This document shows, piece by piece, positions 1 to 6,404 of a stretch of DNA of 17,236 nucleotides. Under the pieces are notes generated by a model. It did not search any database and was not told the DNA's origin. It saw nothing but the letters and a program-made list of their open reading frames with translations. How positions within the stretch are numbered: position 1 is the stretch's first letter; each line of letters opens with the position of its first letter. Origin of the DNA: DASVXQ01 sp046727955 (GTDB lineage Bacteria > Actinomycetota > CALGFH01); assembly GCA_046727955.1 (NCBI GenBank), contig JBKPDO010000344.1, positions 1 through 17,236 of the forward strand, given 5' to 3'. The position numbers were made by a program, and so were the translations under genes.

Positions 1-432
1 GGGACCGGCAAGACCTTCTTCCTCGAAGCCCTCGGCCAGCTCGCTGTCGAGGCTGGCCACAAGGTCGCCTGGTTCTCGCTGGAGTCGCTGGGGGCGCTGG
101 TGCGCCGCCACCGCGCCGACGACACCGTCACCAAGGCGGTGGCGCGGATCCTGCGCGCCGACCTGGTGGTGGTCGACGACATCGGCCTGCTGCCCGTCGG
201 GCCCGACGCCGCCGAGGGCCTGTACCGGCTGGTCGACGCCGCCGACGAGCGGCGCAGCGTAGCGGTCTCCAGCAACCTCCACCCCGCCGGGTTCGACGAG
301 CTCATGCCCAAGACGCTGGCGACCGCGACCGTGGACCGGCTGCTGCACCACGCCCACCTATGCACCACCCAGGGTGACAGTGTGCGGCTCAGCCAGGCCA
401 TCACCGGCAAGGGGGTGGTGCCACTCACCTGA
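1..432 (+). CDS. istB: IstB-like ATP-binding protein, C-terminal part (5' end outside window)
   Basis: This is the AAA+ helper ATPase of IS21-type transposition, which assists the IstA transposase in target-DNA selection in the cytoplasm. The visible 143 residues open with the end of the Walker A loop (GTGKT, residues 1-5). They continue to a Walker B strand LVVVDDIGLL (about 55-64), a sensor-like strand VAVSSNLHP, and the family's C-terminal signature with ATVDRLLHHA. Full-length IstB proteins are about 250 residues, so roughly the first 100 residues are missing at the window edge. The frame is open from base 1 to the TGA at 430-432 with no internal lesion. The family call is firm; whether the element is active cannot be judged. 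Confidence 0.85.
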   Translation, partial: GTGKTFFLEALGQLAVEAGHKVAWFSLESLGALVRRHRADDTVTKAVARILRADLVVVDDIGLLPVGPDAAEGLYRLVDAADERRSVAVSSNLHPAGFDELMPKTLATATVDRLLHHAHLCTTQGDSVRLSQAITGKGVVPLT

Positions 433-447
433 CCCGGGATGACCTGA

Positions 448-529
448 TGGCCACCACCGGGGAACTCCCGTGGCCATCCCCGGGGAGCTTTCATGACCGC
501 CACTGGGGAGAAACCAATGGCCCTTGACA
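448..529 (+). repeat. 23-bp terminal repeat array of the IS21-type element
   Basis: Three similar units start at 448, 471 and 494, at a 23-bp period, and a fourth partial TGGCC unit starts at 518. The shared pattern is TGrCC followed by CC-rich bases and then GGGGA. Units 1 and 2 differ at only a few positions in their first 16 bases. Such multiple end repeats are known in IS21-family elements as binding sites for the IstA transposase. The array ends with TGACA at 525-529, the likely right terminus. Confidence 0.6.
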
Positions 530-965
530 GTTTGCAGCGACCAGGCGCCTGCAAGGGTGGCCGATCAACGAGGTGCTCGATCAGCGCGCGCAGCCTGGCC
601 CGGCAACGGTTGTAACCCTGCTGCGTTTGGTGAGCCGATCCTGGTGCGCCGGTCCCCGACAGCTTGAGGAGCTCGTGCTTGTGGCGGCTGCCGGGCCAGC
701 CGCCATCACACCACAGCAGGTCGCCGTGGCCGGTGGACCCGCCACACCGTGGCGGTGTGGGCGTGACGCTTGGTTTTGTTGGGTCACATCCACCTGAAGG
801 GCGATGCCGGACCGGAGGTTTCGGAAGAAGCTTCGGCCAGACCCTCCTTCCATCCAGCATCGAGCAGGTCAAGGCCATCGAACGGGAGTTCCAGGTACCG
901 GCAAGCCAGGCGAGTGCATGCCCGCATCCATCGGAATCGCCGCTTGTCCCCGGCCGGGGTCGGTT
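530..965 (-). pseudogene. Decayed region with a transposase-like fragment (IS5-type C-terminus suspected)
   Basis: There is no intact gene here. On the minus strand, roughly 540-720, a frame reads DLLWCDGGWPGSRHKHEL and later GYNRCRARLRALIEHL. This resembles the end of DDE transposases of the IS5 type, where a D-G-G/Y-x-G-S segment is followed by N-R-x-R-A-x-x-E-H. The frame has no start and no catalytic N-terminal half, so it is a remnant. A second minus-strand stretch at about 800-965 reads LELPFDGLDLLDAGWKEGL, which recalls sigma-70 region 2.1 but is too short to assign. I see no RNA gene or array in the interval. Confidence 0.35.
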
Positions 966-1493
966 TCAGTCACAGACCGTGCCCTCACCGCAGCTCGCGA
1001 GTGCGACGAAGACGAACCCCTCCCGCGCCAACATCTTGGGAATCAGCAGCGCCACGGTAGGGTCAGAAGCGGGTTCCAAGTCCAGATGGAGGTCACCCCG
1101 GCGTGCTGCCGCGTTCGCGTCGATTCGCCACCCGAGTGCCTGGATCTCGCGGAGATACGCGGCAACGCCACCCTCAGAACGCGGGCCAGGCGAAAGGACG
1201 TAGAGTCTTGTTCCGCATCCACCGCTGCCGCAGTCCAGCGTCTCCCACCTGATCTCCCAAGAAGGTGGAACTGGCAACGCGCCGGCTGGCGGCGTGTCGT
1301 GGTGCCACTGGTCGCAGAAGTCGTTCGAGATGGAGTTGTACGAACCGCAGATGACGCCGGAGACCGCGCGTGCGGCGAGCCATCCGCCAACACCGACGAC
1401 GACCACCACCAACGCGACCAGCAGGGTGATGGTGACCGGCGATCCGGCACGCAAGCGCCGCCGCTTGCGCTCAGCCGCTTCTCTTGCGTCCAC
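966..1493 (-). CDS. Single-pass membrane protein with a six-cysteine exported domain
   Basis: I do not recognise this family. The 175-residue product has a basic cytoplasmic N-terminus (about residues 9-15, K/R-rich) and one strong membrane segment (about 20-43, VTITLLVALVVVVVGVGGW). An extracellular domain of about 130 residues follows. That domain holds exactly six cysteines (49, 60, 88, 93, 168, 174), an even number consistent with three disulfides outside the cell. There is no lipobox, so it is probably a signal-anchor protein. The start is a GTG at 1493; a G-rich stretch lies upstream but no strong ribosome-binding site is visible. It lies downstream of broken genes on the same strand, so its promoter may be new or remote. 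Codon use is typical of the window. Confidence 0.6.
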   Translation of the reverse strand: MDAREAAERKRRRLRAGSPVTITLLVALVVVVVGVGGWLAARAVSGVICGSYNSISNDFCDQWHHDTPPAGALPVPPSWEIRWETLDCGSGGCGTRLYVLSPGPRSEGGVAAYLREIQALGWRIDANAAARRGDLHLDLEPASDPTVALLIPKMLAREGFVFVALASCGEGTVCD

Positions 1494-1743
1494 GAGACCG
1501 ATTCTCAGGCCCCGTCCGGCCTGGACGCCAACGCACGGTGGGCTCCGTTGGGATTCGGCGGATCACGATGACGCTCGCCGCACATGTCATCCAGGCAGGA
1601 CCGTCCTGACGGCGGCTGGCTGGGGTGGCTGTGCTGTCATGGGAAACCCGGTGCAGCCACCGGCCCAGGCAGACCAGCGCGCCAGCGGCCCGGTAGACGT
1701 CCCGGACCCGGTACAGCAGCCCCCGCCAGCGGCGCAGCGCCCC
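1471..1743 (-). pseudogene. Unidentified coding remnant
   Basis: From just after a TAG at 1744-1746 a minus-strand frame runs open to 1471. Its first 50 codons end almost always in G or C and read RWRGLLYRVRDVYRAAG, then GRWLHRVSHDS. It has no ATG, GTG or TTG start before this segment; only CTG codons are available, and an AAGGAG-like sequence lies just ahead of it at about 1747-1752. It could be the displaced end of the EreA/ChaN-like fragment upstream, or a separate small gene that lost its start. The last part of the frame overlaps the start of the six-cysteine protein gene. Function unknown. Confidence 0.3.
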
Positions 1744-1746
1744 CTA

Positions 1747-2072
1747 CTCCTTGATCGCCGAGGGGCATCCAGCACCGCGTCGGGATCGAGCCGTCCCGAC
1801 GCGAGAAACGCCTCCACAACGGGCATGAGGTTCGGCGGCCACTCGAGGGCCAGCGCGTGCAGGTCGAGTTCACCCATCAGGCTGTAGGCGATGGCAGGAT
1901 TGTCGGCGACGCCGTGGATCTCGCCGCAGAGCACCATCCCCGCCTCGACCGCAGCCCGTTTGAGGGCGGTGATCGCGCGGCGGTTGGCGGTCACACGCAG
2001 CGGGGTGAGCACCAAGGACGCCACCGCGGACTGCAGGGCCTCCACGGAGTCAAGCTTGCGCAGCCGCGCCAA
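1747..2072 (-). pseudogene. EreA/ChaN-like fragment with GEIHG motif, truncated
   Basis: A minus-strand frame reads ANRRAITALKRAAVEAG, VLCGEIHGVADNPAIAYS, then LALEWPPNLMPVVEAFL. A G-E-x-H-G strand near the N-terminus followed by a helix and an A-L-E-W strand recalls the erythromycin-esterase/ChaN-like superfamily. In that superfamily the Glu and His belong to the active or metal site. Only about 100 residues are present; full proteins are 250-400. After LDPDAVLDAP the frame loses coding character and runs into unrelated sequence. A plausible start is the TTG at 2072 with AAGGA about 6 bases upstream, directly after the recombinase stop. This is a broken gene; the superfamily call is tentative. 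Confidence 0.4.
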
Positions 2073-2085
2073 GACGTGTCCTTGT

Positions 2086-2478
2086 TCAGGTCTGGTCGAG
2101 TGGATCATCGAGGGGTTCGCCGAGGTCGGCAAGGAGCTTCTCCAGGCGCGTGGCGATGCACTGGTGGCGTTCGACCTCACGGGGCCAGCCGCGCGCGGCG
2201 GCGTCCTCGACTAGAGCAAGTTCGACGCGTCGGCGTTCCCGGAGCCGCGGCGCGTAGTCCCCGGTGGTGACGAACTTTGCGCAGGTCAGGTAGAGGTCGC
2301 ACTCGCAGGGGCCTTCGGCGGGGAGCCGCAGGCAGTGGCCGAGTTCGAGCTCGGTCTTGAAGAAGCTGGTCTTGAGCCAGTGCACGGCCTCGTCCGGCAG
2401 GACGCCGGACTTCAGGTCGACCGCGGCGGGGCCGGCGATGACGGCGCCCGGGGCTTCACGCGCGAAGAGGACAGGCAC
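2086..2478 (-). pseudogene. C-terminal remnant of a Tn554-type tyrosine recombinase
   Basis: The 130-residue frame reads ELGHCLRLPAEGPCECDL, YLTCAKFVTTGDYAPRLRER, then a helical tail ending RLEKLLADLGE. Tn554-like and related transposon integrases carry this C-terminal extension after the catalytic tyrosine, with the pattern G-x-C-x-x-P ... C-x-x-C ... C-x-x-F-x-T followed by a long helix of the type L..LL..A...GW. The catalytic R-H-R-Y core is absent, so this cannot be an active recombinase. The frame begins at a GTG (2478) only 7 bases beyond the tetR stop, which places the break point at the 3' edge of the TetR gene. It is evidence of past transposon activity here. Confidence 0.55.
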
Positions 2479-2485
2479 AAACGGA

Positions 2486-3187
2486 TCATCGCGCGTTCTG
2501 GTCGGCTGGCGTGCGGCGGGCGATGAGTTGGGCTTGCAGGCCGTCGAGGATGGCTTGGAGGCCGAACTCGAAGGTGTCCTCGGGTGCCGCGCCGTAGTCG
2601 GCGGCGGCTGTGTCCAGGCGGGCGCGCAACCGTGGGAACTGCGTCGCGATCTCGCGGGCTTTCGTCATGGTGTCGCGCAGCAGCTCCTCGGCGTTACCGC
2701 CATCGCGGCTGAGTTTCCTGGTGAGCGAGGCCGCCGCGGCTGGGCCGAGGGCGTTGCCCAGCACGAAGGTGAAGACGGAGGCCGCTGCCTGGTCGGCCCG
2801 CGCGCCGGTGAATCCGGCCGCCTCATAGATGGCGAAGAGGTGGTCGTCGTGGCGGGCCTTGCCGGGGCCGAACACCACGTAGGAGCCGAAGGCCTGCACC
2901 AGCCAGGGGTGGCGGGTGAGCATCGCGTGCAGGTCGGTGGCCATCTGCGTGGCAGCCGTCCGCCAGTCGATCGCGGTCAGGTCGGGCAGCGCGATCTCGT
3001 TCCACACCTGGTCGCCGGCGAGGGCGATGAGGTTGGCTTTGCTGCCCACGTGCCAGTAGACCGCGGTGGCCGCAGAGCCCAGCCGCTTGCCCAGCGCGCG
3101 CATGTTCAGACCTTCCAGGCCTTCGGTGTCCAGCAGGTCGATGGCAGCCTTGACGATCTGTTCGCGGGTCAGCGTGTCGCGCGGCAT
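2486..3187 (-). CDS. TetR-family transcriptional repressor
   Basis: This is a cytoplasmic dimeric DNA-binding regulator, probably controlling itself and the divergent serine-hydrolase gene. With the start at 3187 it is 233 residues. The N-terminal helix-turn-helix spans about 6-52 (REQIVKAAIDLLDTEGLEG, then MRALGKRLG and YWHVGSKANLI). The YWHV-x-x-K-x-x-L end of the HTH and the long C-terminal helical domain fit the tetracycline-repressor-like (TetR_C) branch. An in-frame ATG at 3205 would add six residues; neither start has a strong Shine-Dalgarno, and I prefer 3187 because LTREQ then sits near the N-terminus as usual. Three matching palindromes lie 29-103 bases upstream and are its likely operators. 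The ligand cannot be read from the sequence. Confidence 0.88.
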   Translation of the reverse strand: MPRDTLTREQIVKAAIDLLDTEGLEGLNMRALGKRLGSAATAVYWHVGSKANLIALAGDQVWNEIALPDLTAIDWRTAATQMATDLHAMLTRHPWLVQAFGSYVVFGPGKARHDDHLFAIYEAAGFTGARADQAAASVFTFVLGNALGPAAAASLTRKLSRDGGNAEELLRDTMTKAREIATQFPRLRARLDTAAADYGAAPEDTFEFGLQAILDGLQAQLIARRTPADQNAR

Positions 3188-3215
3188 GCACCCACGATAG
3201 GGCATCGGGCGTCGG

Positions 3216-3290
3216 CTTGCACACCGTTCAAGAAATCACTTGCACAGTGTTCAAGTCATGCGCTACCGTTCCACTTGAACACTGTGCAAG
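3216..3290. promoter_or_regulatory. Three 17-bp TetR operators between the divergent genes
   Basis: Site 1 is CTTGCACACCGTTCAAG (3216-3232), site 2 is CTTGCACAGTGTTCAAG (3239-3255) and site 3 is CTTGAACACTGTGCAAG (3274-3290). Site 3 is the exact reverse complement of site 2. Each site is itself a near-palindrome around a central base; in site 2, 7 of 8 half-site positions match. Start-to-start spacing is 23 and 35 bp. TTGCAC within site 2 and on the opposite strand of site 3 could serve as -35 elements pointing outward, with TACCGT and TAGCGC as poor -10 elements about 18 bp away. A bound repressor would then block both promoters. Confidence 0.75.
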
Positions 3291-3354
3291 TCGTTGTGGA
3301 GGCCGCCGCGACCACCTCGGCGTCGTGCGCGCCAGAAGCGGAGAGGGGAATGGA

Positions 3355-4743
3355 ATGTCACATGACACGCTGTCCGATTTCGTCGAGGCGACGGCCACAG
3401 AGTTCGACATTCCTGGCGTTGCCGTCGGGGTGCGGGCCGACGGTCGGGAGATCCTCGCGTGCCACGGCGTGACCAGCGTCGACAACCCGCTGCCCGTCGA
3501 CCCCGACACGCTGTACCTGCTGGGCTCGGTCACCAAGACCTACACCGCGACCGCGCTGCTGCGGCTGGTCGCCGACGGCCGGGTCGAGCTGGACGCGCCG
3601 GTGCGCCGCTACGTCCCCGAGCTCAGGCTCAAGGACGAGCAGGCCGCCGCGCAGGTCACCGTGCTGAACCTGCTCAACCACACCGCGGGGCTGGACTGGG
3701 GGCTCATCGTCGACACTGGGGAGGGGGACGACGCCCTGGCCGGCTATGTGGCGAAGCTGGCCGAGCTGGAGCTGATCGCGCCGCCCGGTGCCCGGGCCTC
3801 CTACAGCCAGGCGGGGTACAACCTGGCCGGGCGGATCGTGGAGAAGGTCACGGGCTTGACCTTCGAGCGCGCCGTCGCCTCGCTGGTGTTCGAGCCGCTG
3901 GGGCTGTCGCACAGTTTCTTCGCGCGCGATGACGTCATGACCCGGCGGTTCGCCGTGGGACACAACCGCGGCGAGGACGCAACGCTGTCCATCGCGCGGC
4001 TGTGGCGGCGTTCACGCGGCGACAACCCCGGCGGGGGCATCGCGTCCTCGGTGGCCGACCAGCTCCGCTGGGCCCGGTTCCACCTCGGTGACGGCCGCGC
4101 GGAACGCGGTGTCCGTGTCCTGCCCGCCGAGGTGCTGCAGCGGATGAAGCAGCCGACGGCCGCGCTGCGGGGCAGCACGCTCGGCGACGCCATCGGCATC
4201 GGCTGGTTCCTGCGCGACGTGGACGGCGTCCGCACCGTCGGGCACGGCGGCTCGGCCAACGGCCAGTTCGCCGAGCTGCTCACCGTGCCCGAACGGGGCT
4301 TCGCCGTCGTGGCGCTGTCCAACACCGGCCCGGACGACGGCCTCGCCTTCAACCATGCGGTCGTCCGCTGGGCGCTTGAGCACTACTTGGGGGTGATCGA
4401 CCGGGACCCGCAGCCGCTGCCCTTTGACCAGGCGCGGGCTCGGGAGGTCGTCGGGAGCTACGAGAACGAGGTCATGACGCTCACTATCGGCACCGATGGG
4501 GCAGGGCTGACGCTCGGGGGCGGGATCAAGCCAGAGATCCGCGCGGCGGCGGAGAAGGAGCTGCCCCCGGACCTCCCGCCGGCCGCCATCGGCCTGCTGT
4601 CCGGCGACACCGACGAGTACATCATCACCGAGGGCGGCATGAAGGGGCTGCGCGGCTTCTTCACCCGCGACGACAGCGGCGCGGTCGTGGGAGTCGACCT
4701 CGCTGGCCGGTTGTTCAACCGGGTACCGACGGCCTTTGAGTGA
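3355..4743 (+). CDS. Beta-lactamase-fold serine hydrolase (class C / esterase-like)
   Basis: This is a penicillin-binding-protein-like serine hydrolase of 462 residues, of the family that includes class C beta-lactamases, D-aminopeptidases and EstB-type esterases. The nucleophile motif S-x-x-K is SVTK (residues 58-61, within LLGSVTKTYTA). The second motif, usually Y-x-N, appears as YSQ (150-152) in RASYSQAGYNLAGR. The third, H/K-x-G, is HGG in GHGGSANG (297-299). A C-terminal domain from about residue 390 carries a G-x-Y-x-N/E start typical of the appended lipocalin-like domain. There is no signal peptide, which argues for a cytoplasmic esterase or amidase. The ATG at 3355 has GGAGAGGGGA five bases upstream; the longer frame from 3217 would start inside the operators. 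Divergent from the TetR gene, so probably induced by its ligand. Confidence 0.88.
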   Translation: MSHDTLSDFVEATATEFDIPGVAVGVRADGREILACHGVTSVDNPLPVDPDTLYLLGSVTKTYTATALLRLVADGRVELDAPVRRYVPELRLKDEQAAAQVTVLNLLNHTAGLDWGLIVDTGEGDDALAGYVAKLAELELIAPPGARASYSQAGYNLAGRIVEKVTGLTFERAVASLVFEPLGLSHSFFARDDVMTRRFAVGHNRGEDATLSIARLWRRSRGDNPGGGIASSVADQLRWARFHLGDGRAERGVRVLPAEVLQRMKQPTAALRGSTLGDAIGIGWFLRDVDGVRTVGHGGSANGQFAELLTVPERGFAVVALSNTGPDDGLAFNHAVVRWALEHYLGVIDRDPQPLPFDQARAREVVGSYENEVMTLTIGTDGAGLTLGGGIKPEIRAAAEKELPPDLPPAAIGLLSGDTDEYIITEGGMKGLRGFFTRDDSGAVVGVDLAGRLFNRVPTAFE

Positions 4744-4870
4744 AGCCCGGAAGCCGGTCTCCCTGGCGGGGATGTGGAGGCGACGGACAGGCCCACGCAA
4801 GGAAACGAAACCGGCAGCTGAGAAGCACGATCAGTTCATAGCACCACAAGCTAATCCAAGGGGGAGCACG

Positions 4871-5233
4871 ATGGACCTGCACTACTCCGACGGGATCGCC
4901 GCCGCGCGGACGACGATCGCCCTCCACGCCAACCCGGCCGCGCTCCAGCGCCGGCTCCCGAGCGGCTGGGAGCTGGCCCCCTACGCCGGCGACGACCTGC
5001 GCGGCACCGCGCTGCGGGGCGCCAACATGCTGGTCCCCTTCCACGAGGTCTACGCCGTCAGGACCCATGAGGGCCAGCCCGCCGGGCTGCCGCAGCTCAG
5101 CTACATCGCCTTCGTCGCCCAGGCCCGCAACCAGGCCACCGGCGCGCTCGGCCACCTGCACTGGTTCACCTACACCGAGGACCCCGCTGGCGTCCCTGGC
5201 AAGTACAGCATGCGGCAAGTACATGTACCGTAG
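4871..5233 (+). CDS. Unidentified protein, probably C-terminally truncated
   Basis: I do not recognise this 120-residue product with confidence. It starts at an ATG with a strong AAGGGGGAG about five bases upstream. It reads as a compact soluble domain: MDLHYSDG, LQRRLPSGWELAPYAGDDL, LPQLSYIAFVAQARN, LGHLHWFTYTEDPAGVPGKY. Coding character stops abruptly after VPGKY. The next residues (SMRQVHVP) arise in a stretch where the 10-mer GGCAAGTACA occurs twice (5198-5207 and 5214-5223), which looks like a deletion or duplication scar. The domain ends without an obvious C-terminal half, so a longer ancestral protein is likely. It lies 127 bases downstream of the hydrolase and could be co-transcribed with it. 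No transmembrane segment is seen. Confidence 0.5.
   Translation: MDLHYSDGIAAARTTIALHANPAALQRRLPSGWELAPYAGDDLRGTALRGANMLVPFHEVYAVRTHEGQPAGLPQLSYIAFVAQARNQATGALGHLHWFTYTEDPAGVPGKYSMRQVHVP
5198..5223 (+). repeat. 10-bp direct repeat at the truncated gene end
   Basis: GGCAAGTACA occurs at 5198-5207 and again at 5214-5223, 16 bases apart, exactly where coding character is lost. Short direct repeats like this are typical slippage or deletion junctions. Confidence 0.6.
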
Positions 5234-5705
5234 GGCGCGTTGCACGCCGTCCTTATGGAGGCGTCATGGAGGCGTCGCAGCGGACGCTCGACGAGGTTTC
5301 AATGGTCGACCATCCCCACGATCCGCCGCCTCTGACGCCGTATGGGGAGCCGCGGCGATGAGGTTGCGGAGGCCGAGCAGGAACACGTCGCGTTCGGCGA
5401 TGCTGCCGACGATGACATCCATGTGTCGGCTTGACGTGTCATGAGACCGATAGGCCGGTGTGCCGCAGGAACGAATAGGCCGCAAGCTCGACGCCAGCGA
5501 CTCCCAGATAAGCTCCCGGGTCGGGATCGGCCCCACCGGGCACGGCGGCTTCGGCCTGCAAGTCACCCTGGACCTGTACGCCCTGCACCGACGCGATTCC
5601 TGAGCGGAGAGGCTTGATTGTGGGAGTCTTGCGTTGGCCGGGTCGTTCGTGGAGGCTCCTGGTGACGTCGCGAAACCGATTACGTCGTGCAGGAAGGACG
5701 GCTGG
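5234..5705. other. Gene-poor stretch with small coding remnants
   Basis: There is no intact gene here. Visible features: an 11-bp perfect tandem duplication (ATGGAGGCGTC at 5255-5265 and 5266-5276); a minus-strand coding-like fragment at about 5334-5425 reading MDVIVGSIAERDVFLLGLRN, whose codons nearly all end in G or C; and a plus-strand 47-codon frame (5460-5603), listed separately. Both strands carry open frames, but neither shows complete domains, strong ribosome-binding sites or an RNA gene. The likely promoter for the downstream SLATT-type gene must lie in the last 100 bases, but I cannot point to clear -35/-10 elements. Confidence 0.5.
5460..5603 (+). CDS. Possible 47-residue ORF or gene remnant
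   Basis: The frame starts at a GTG directly after an in-frame TAG (5451-5453) and ends at a TGA at 5601-5603. About 40 of its 47 codons end in G or C, as expected for real coding DNA here. The product contains RIGRKLDASDSQISSRVGI, then GPTGHGGFGLQVTLDLYAL, ending HRRDS. No Shine-Dalgarno is visible and I recognise no family. It may be the tail of a deleted larger gene rather than an expressed small protein. The opposite strand is also open but with poorer codon bias. Confidence 0.25.
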   Translation: MPQERIGRKLDASDSQISSRVGIGPTGHGGFGLQVTLDLYALHRRDS

Positions 5706-6404
5706 ATGAGCACACCACGGTCGCCTGACGGCGGGAGGCGACCTGCTGCGACCGACTCGGTCAAGGCGCCGCTCCTCCCACTGATCGACCAGCTCGACCT
5801 CCAGCCCCTACAGAGGGAGTTCCTGCGTCGCCGCTGGCTGGACCAGGTCTGCTGGTTGGAAGGTAGAGCAGCCAGCTCGCAGCGGTGGTACAACCGCCTG
5901 CGGCTGATCACGATTGTCGGTGGGGTCATCATCCCGGCGCTGGTCGGCCTCAACGTCTCAGGCGTCGCCTCACAGCGGATCCGGTGGACCGTATTCGGCC
6001 TAGGCCTAGTGGTCGCGCTGGCGGCAGCGATCGAGGGGTTCTTTCATTTCAGCGACCGCTGGCCCCACTATCGCCGCACTGCCGAGCTACTCAAGAGCGA
6101 GGGCTGGCAGTTCTTCCAGCTCAGCGGCCCGTACGCCGGTTCTGGGGACCATGCCGGCGTCTATCCGCTGTTTGCCGCCCAAGTCGAGGCCCTCATCCAG
6201 CGGGATGTCGACGTCTACTTCACCGCGGTGGTGGCTGAGCGAGACCAGCAGCAGGACAAGCAGACGGGTGAGCAACCCGGGGGGGCACGCTCGACCGCTG
6301 CTGGCAGGTCAGGGCCAGCGACCGACCCGTCTATCTCACCTCCGACCGCCTTACCGGAGGCCGACCAGGCCGGCGTCGCCCACGAACCTGGGGGAAGAAC
6401 ATGA
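5706..6404 (+). CDS. SLATT/DUF4231-type two-helix membrane protein
   Basis: This is a 232-residue membrane protein of the SLATT-like/DUF4231 kind, predicted in bacterial conflict systems to act as a membrane-perturbing effector driven by a sensor partner. A helical N-terminal segment (33-62) contains RRRWLDQVCWLEGRA, matching the W-L-x-Q-x-x-W start of DUF4231. Next come TM1 (about 66-84, LITIVGGVIIPALVGLNV) and TM2 (about 94-115, WTVFGLGLVVALAAAIEGFF). A conserved-looking cytoplasmic segment follows (FSDRWPHYRRTAELLKSEGW, 115-134), then a low-complexity tail rich in Q, G, P and T from about 180. The ATG at 5706 has AGGAAGGA about eight bases upstream. Its stop overlaps the next start by four bases (ATGA, 6401-6404), so the two proteins are translationally coupled. 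The family call is by pattern, not alignment. Confidence 0.72.
   Translation: MSTPRSPDGGRRPAATDSVKAPLLPLIDQLDLQPLQREFLRRRWLDQVCWLEGRAASSQRWYNRLRLITIVGGVIIPALVGLNVSGVASQRIRWTVFGLGLVVALAAAIEGFFHFSDRWPHYRRTAELLKSEGWQFFQLSGPYAGSGDHAGVYPLFAAQVEALIQRDVDVYFTAVVAERDQQQDKQTGEQPGGARSTAAGRSGPATDPSISPPTALPEADQAGVAHEPGGRT

Larger units (their letters stand above)
1..529 (+). mobile_element. 3' part of an IS21-family insertion sequence
   Basis: The window opens inside an istB-type helper gene. About 16 bases after its stop come three spaced copies of a roughly 23-bp repeat, and then a TGACA end at 525-529. IS21-family elements carry istA and istB, have several transposase-binding repeats inside each end, and usually terminate in CA. 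That matches the right end seen here; istA and the left end lie outside the window. The exact boundary at 529 is inferred from the repeat array and the terminal CA. No target duplication can be checked without the other end. Confidence 0.7.

Noticed and set aside
816..965. Sigma-70 region 2.1-like peptide on the minus strand
   Set aside because: LELPFDGLDLLDAGWKEGL recalls the motif, but the following residues do not match and the frame is short, so I did not call a sigma factor.
2357..3472. Long plus-strand reading frame opposite the TetR gene
   Set aside because: Composition is rich in Gly, Ala and Gln with no motifs. It is the antisense shadow of the TetR gene and runs through the operators.
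4012..4800. Long minus-strand frame opposite the serine hydrolase
   Set aside because: Antisense shadow caused by the strong GC third-position bias of the hydrolase gene.
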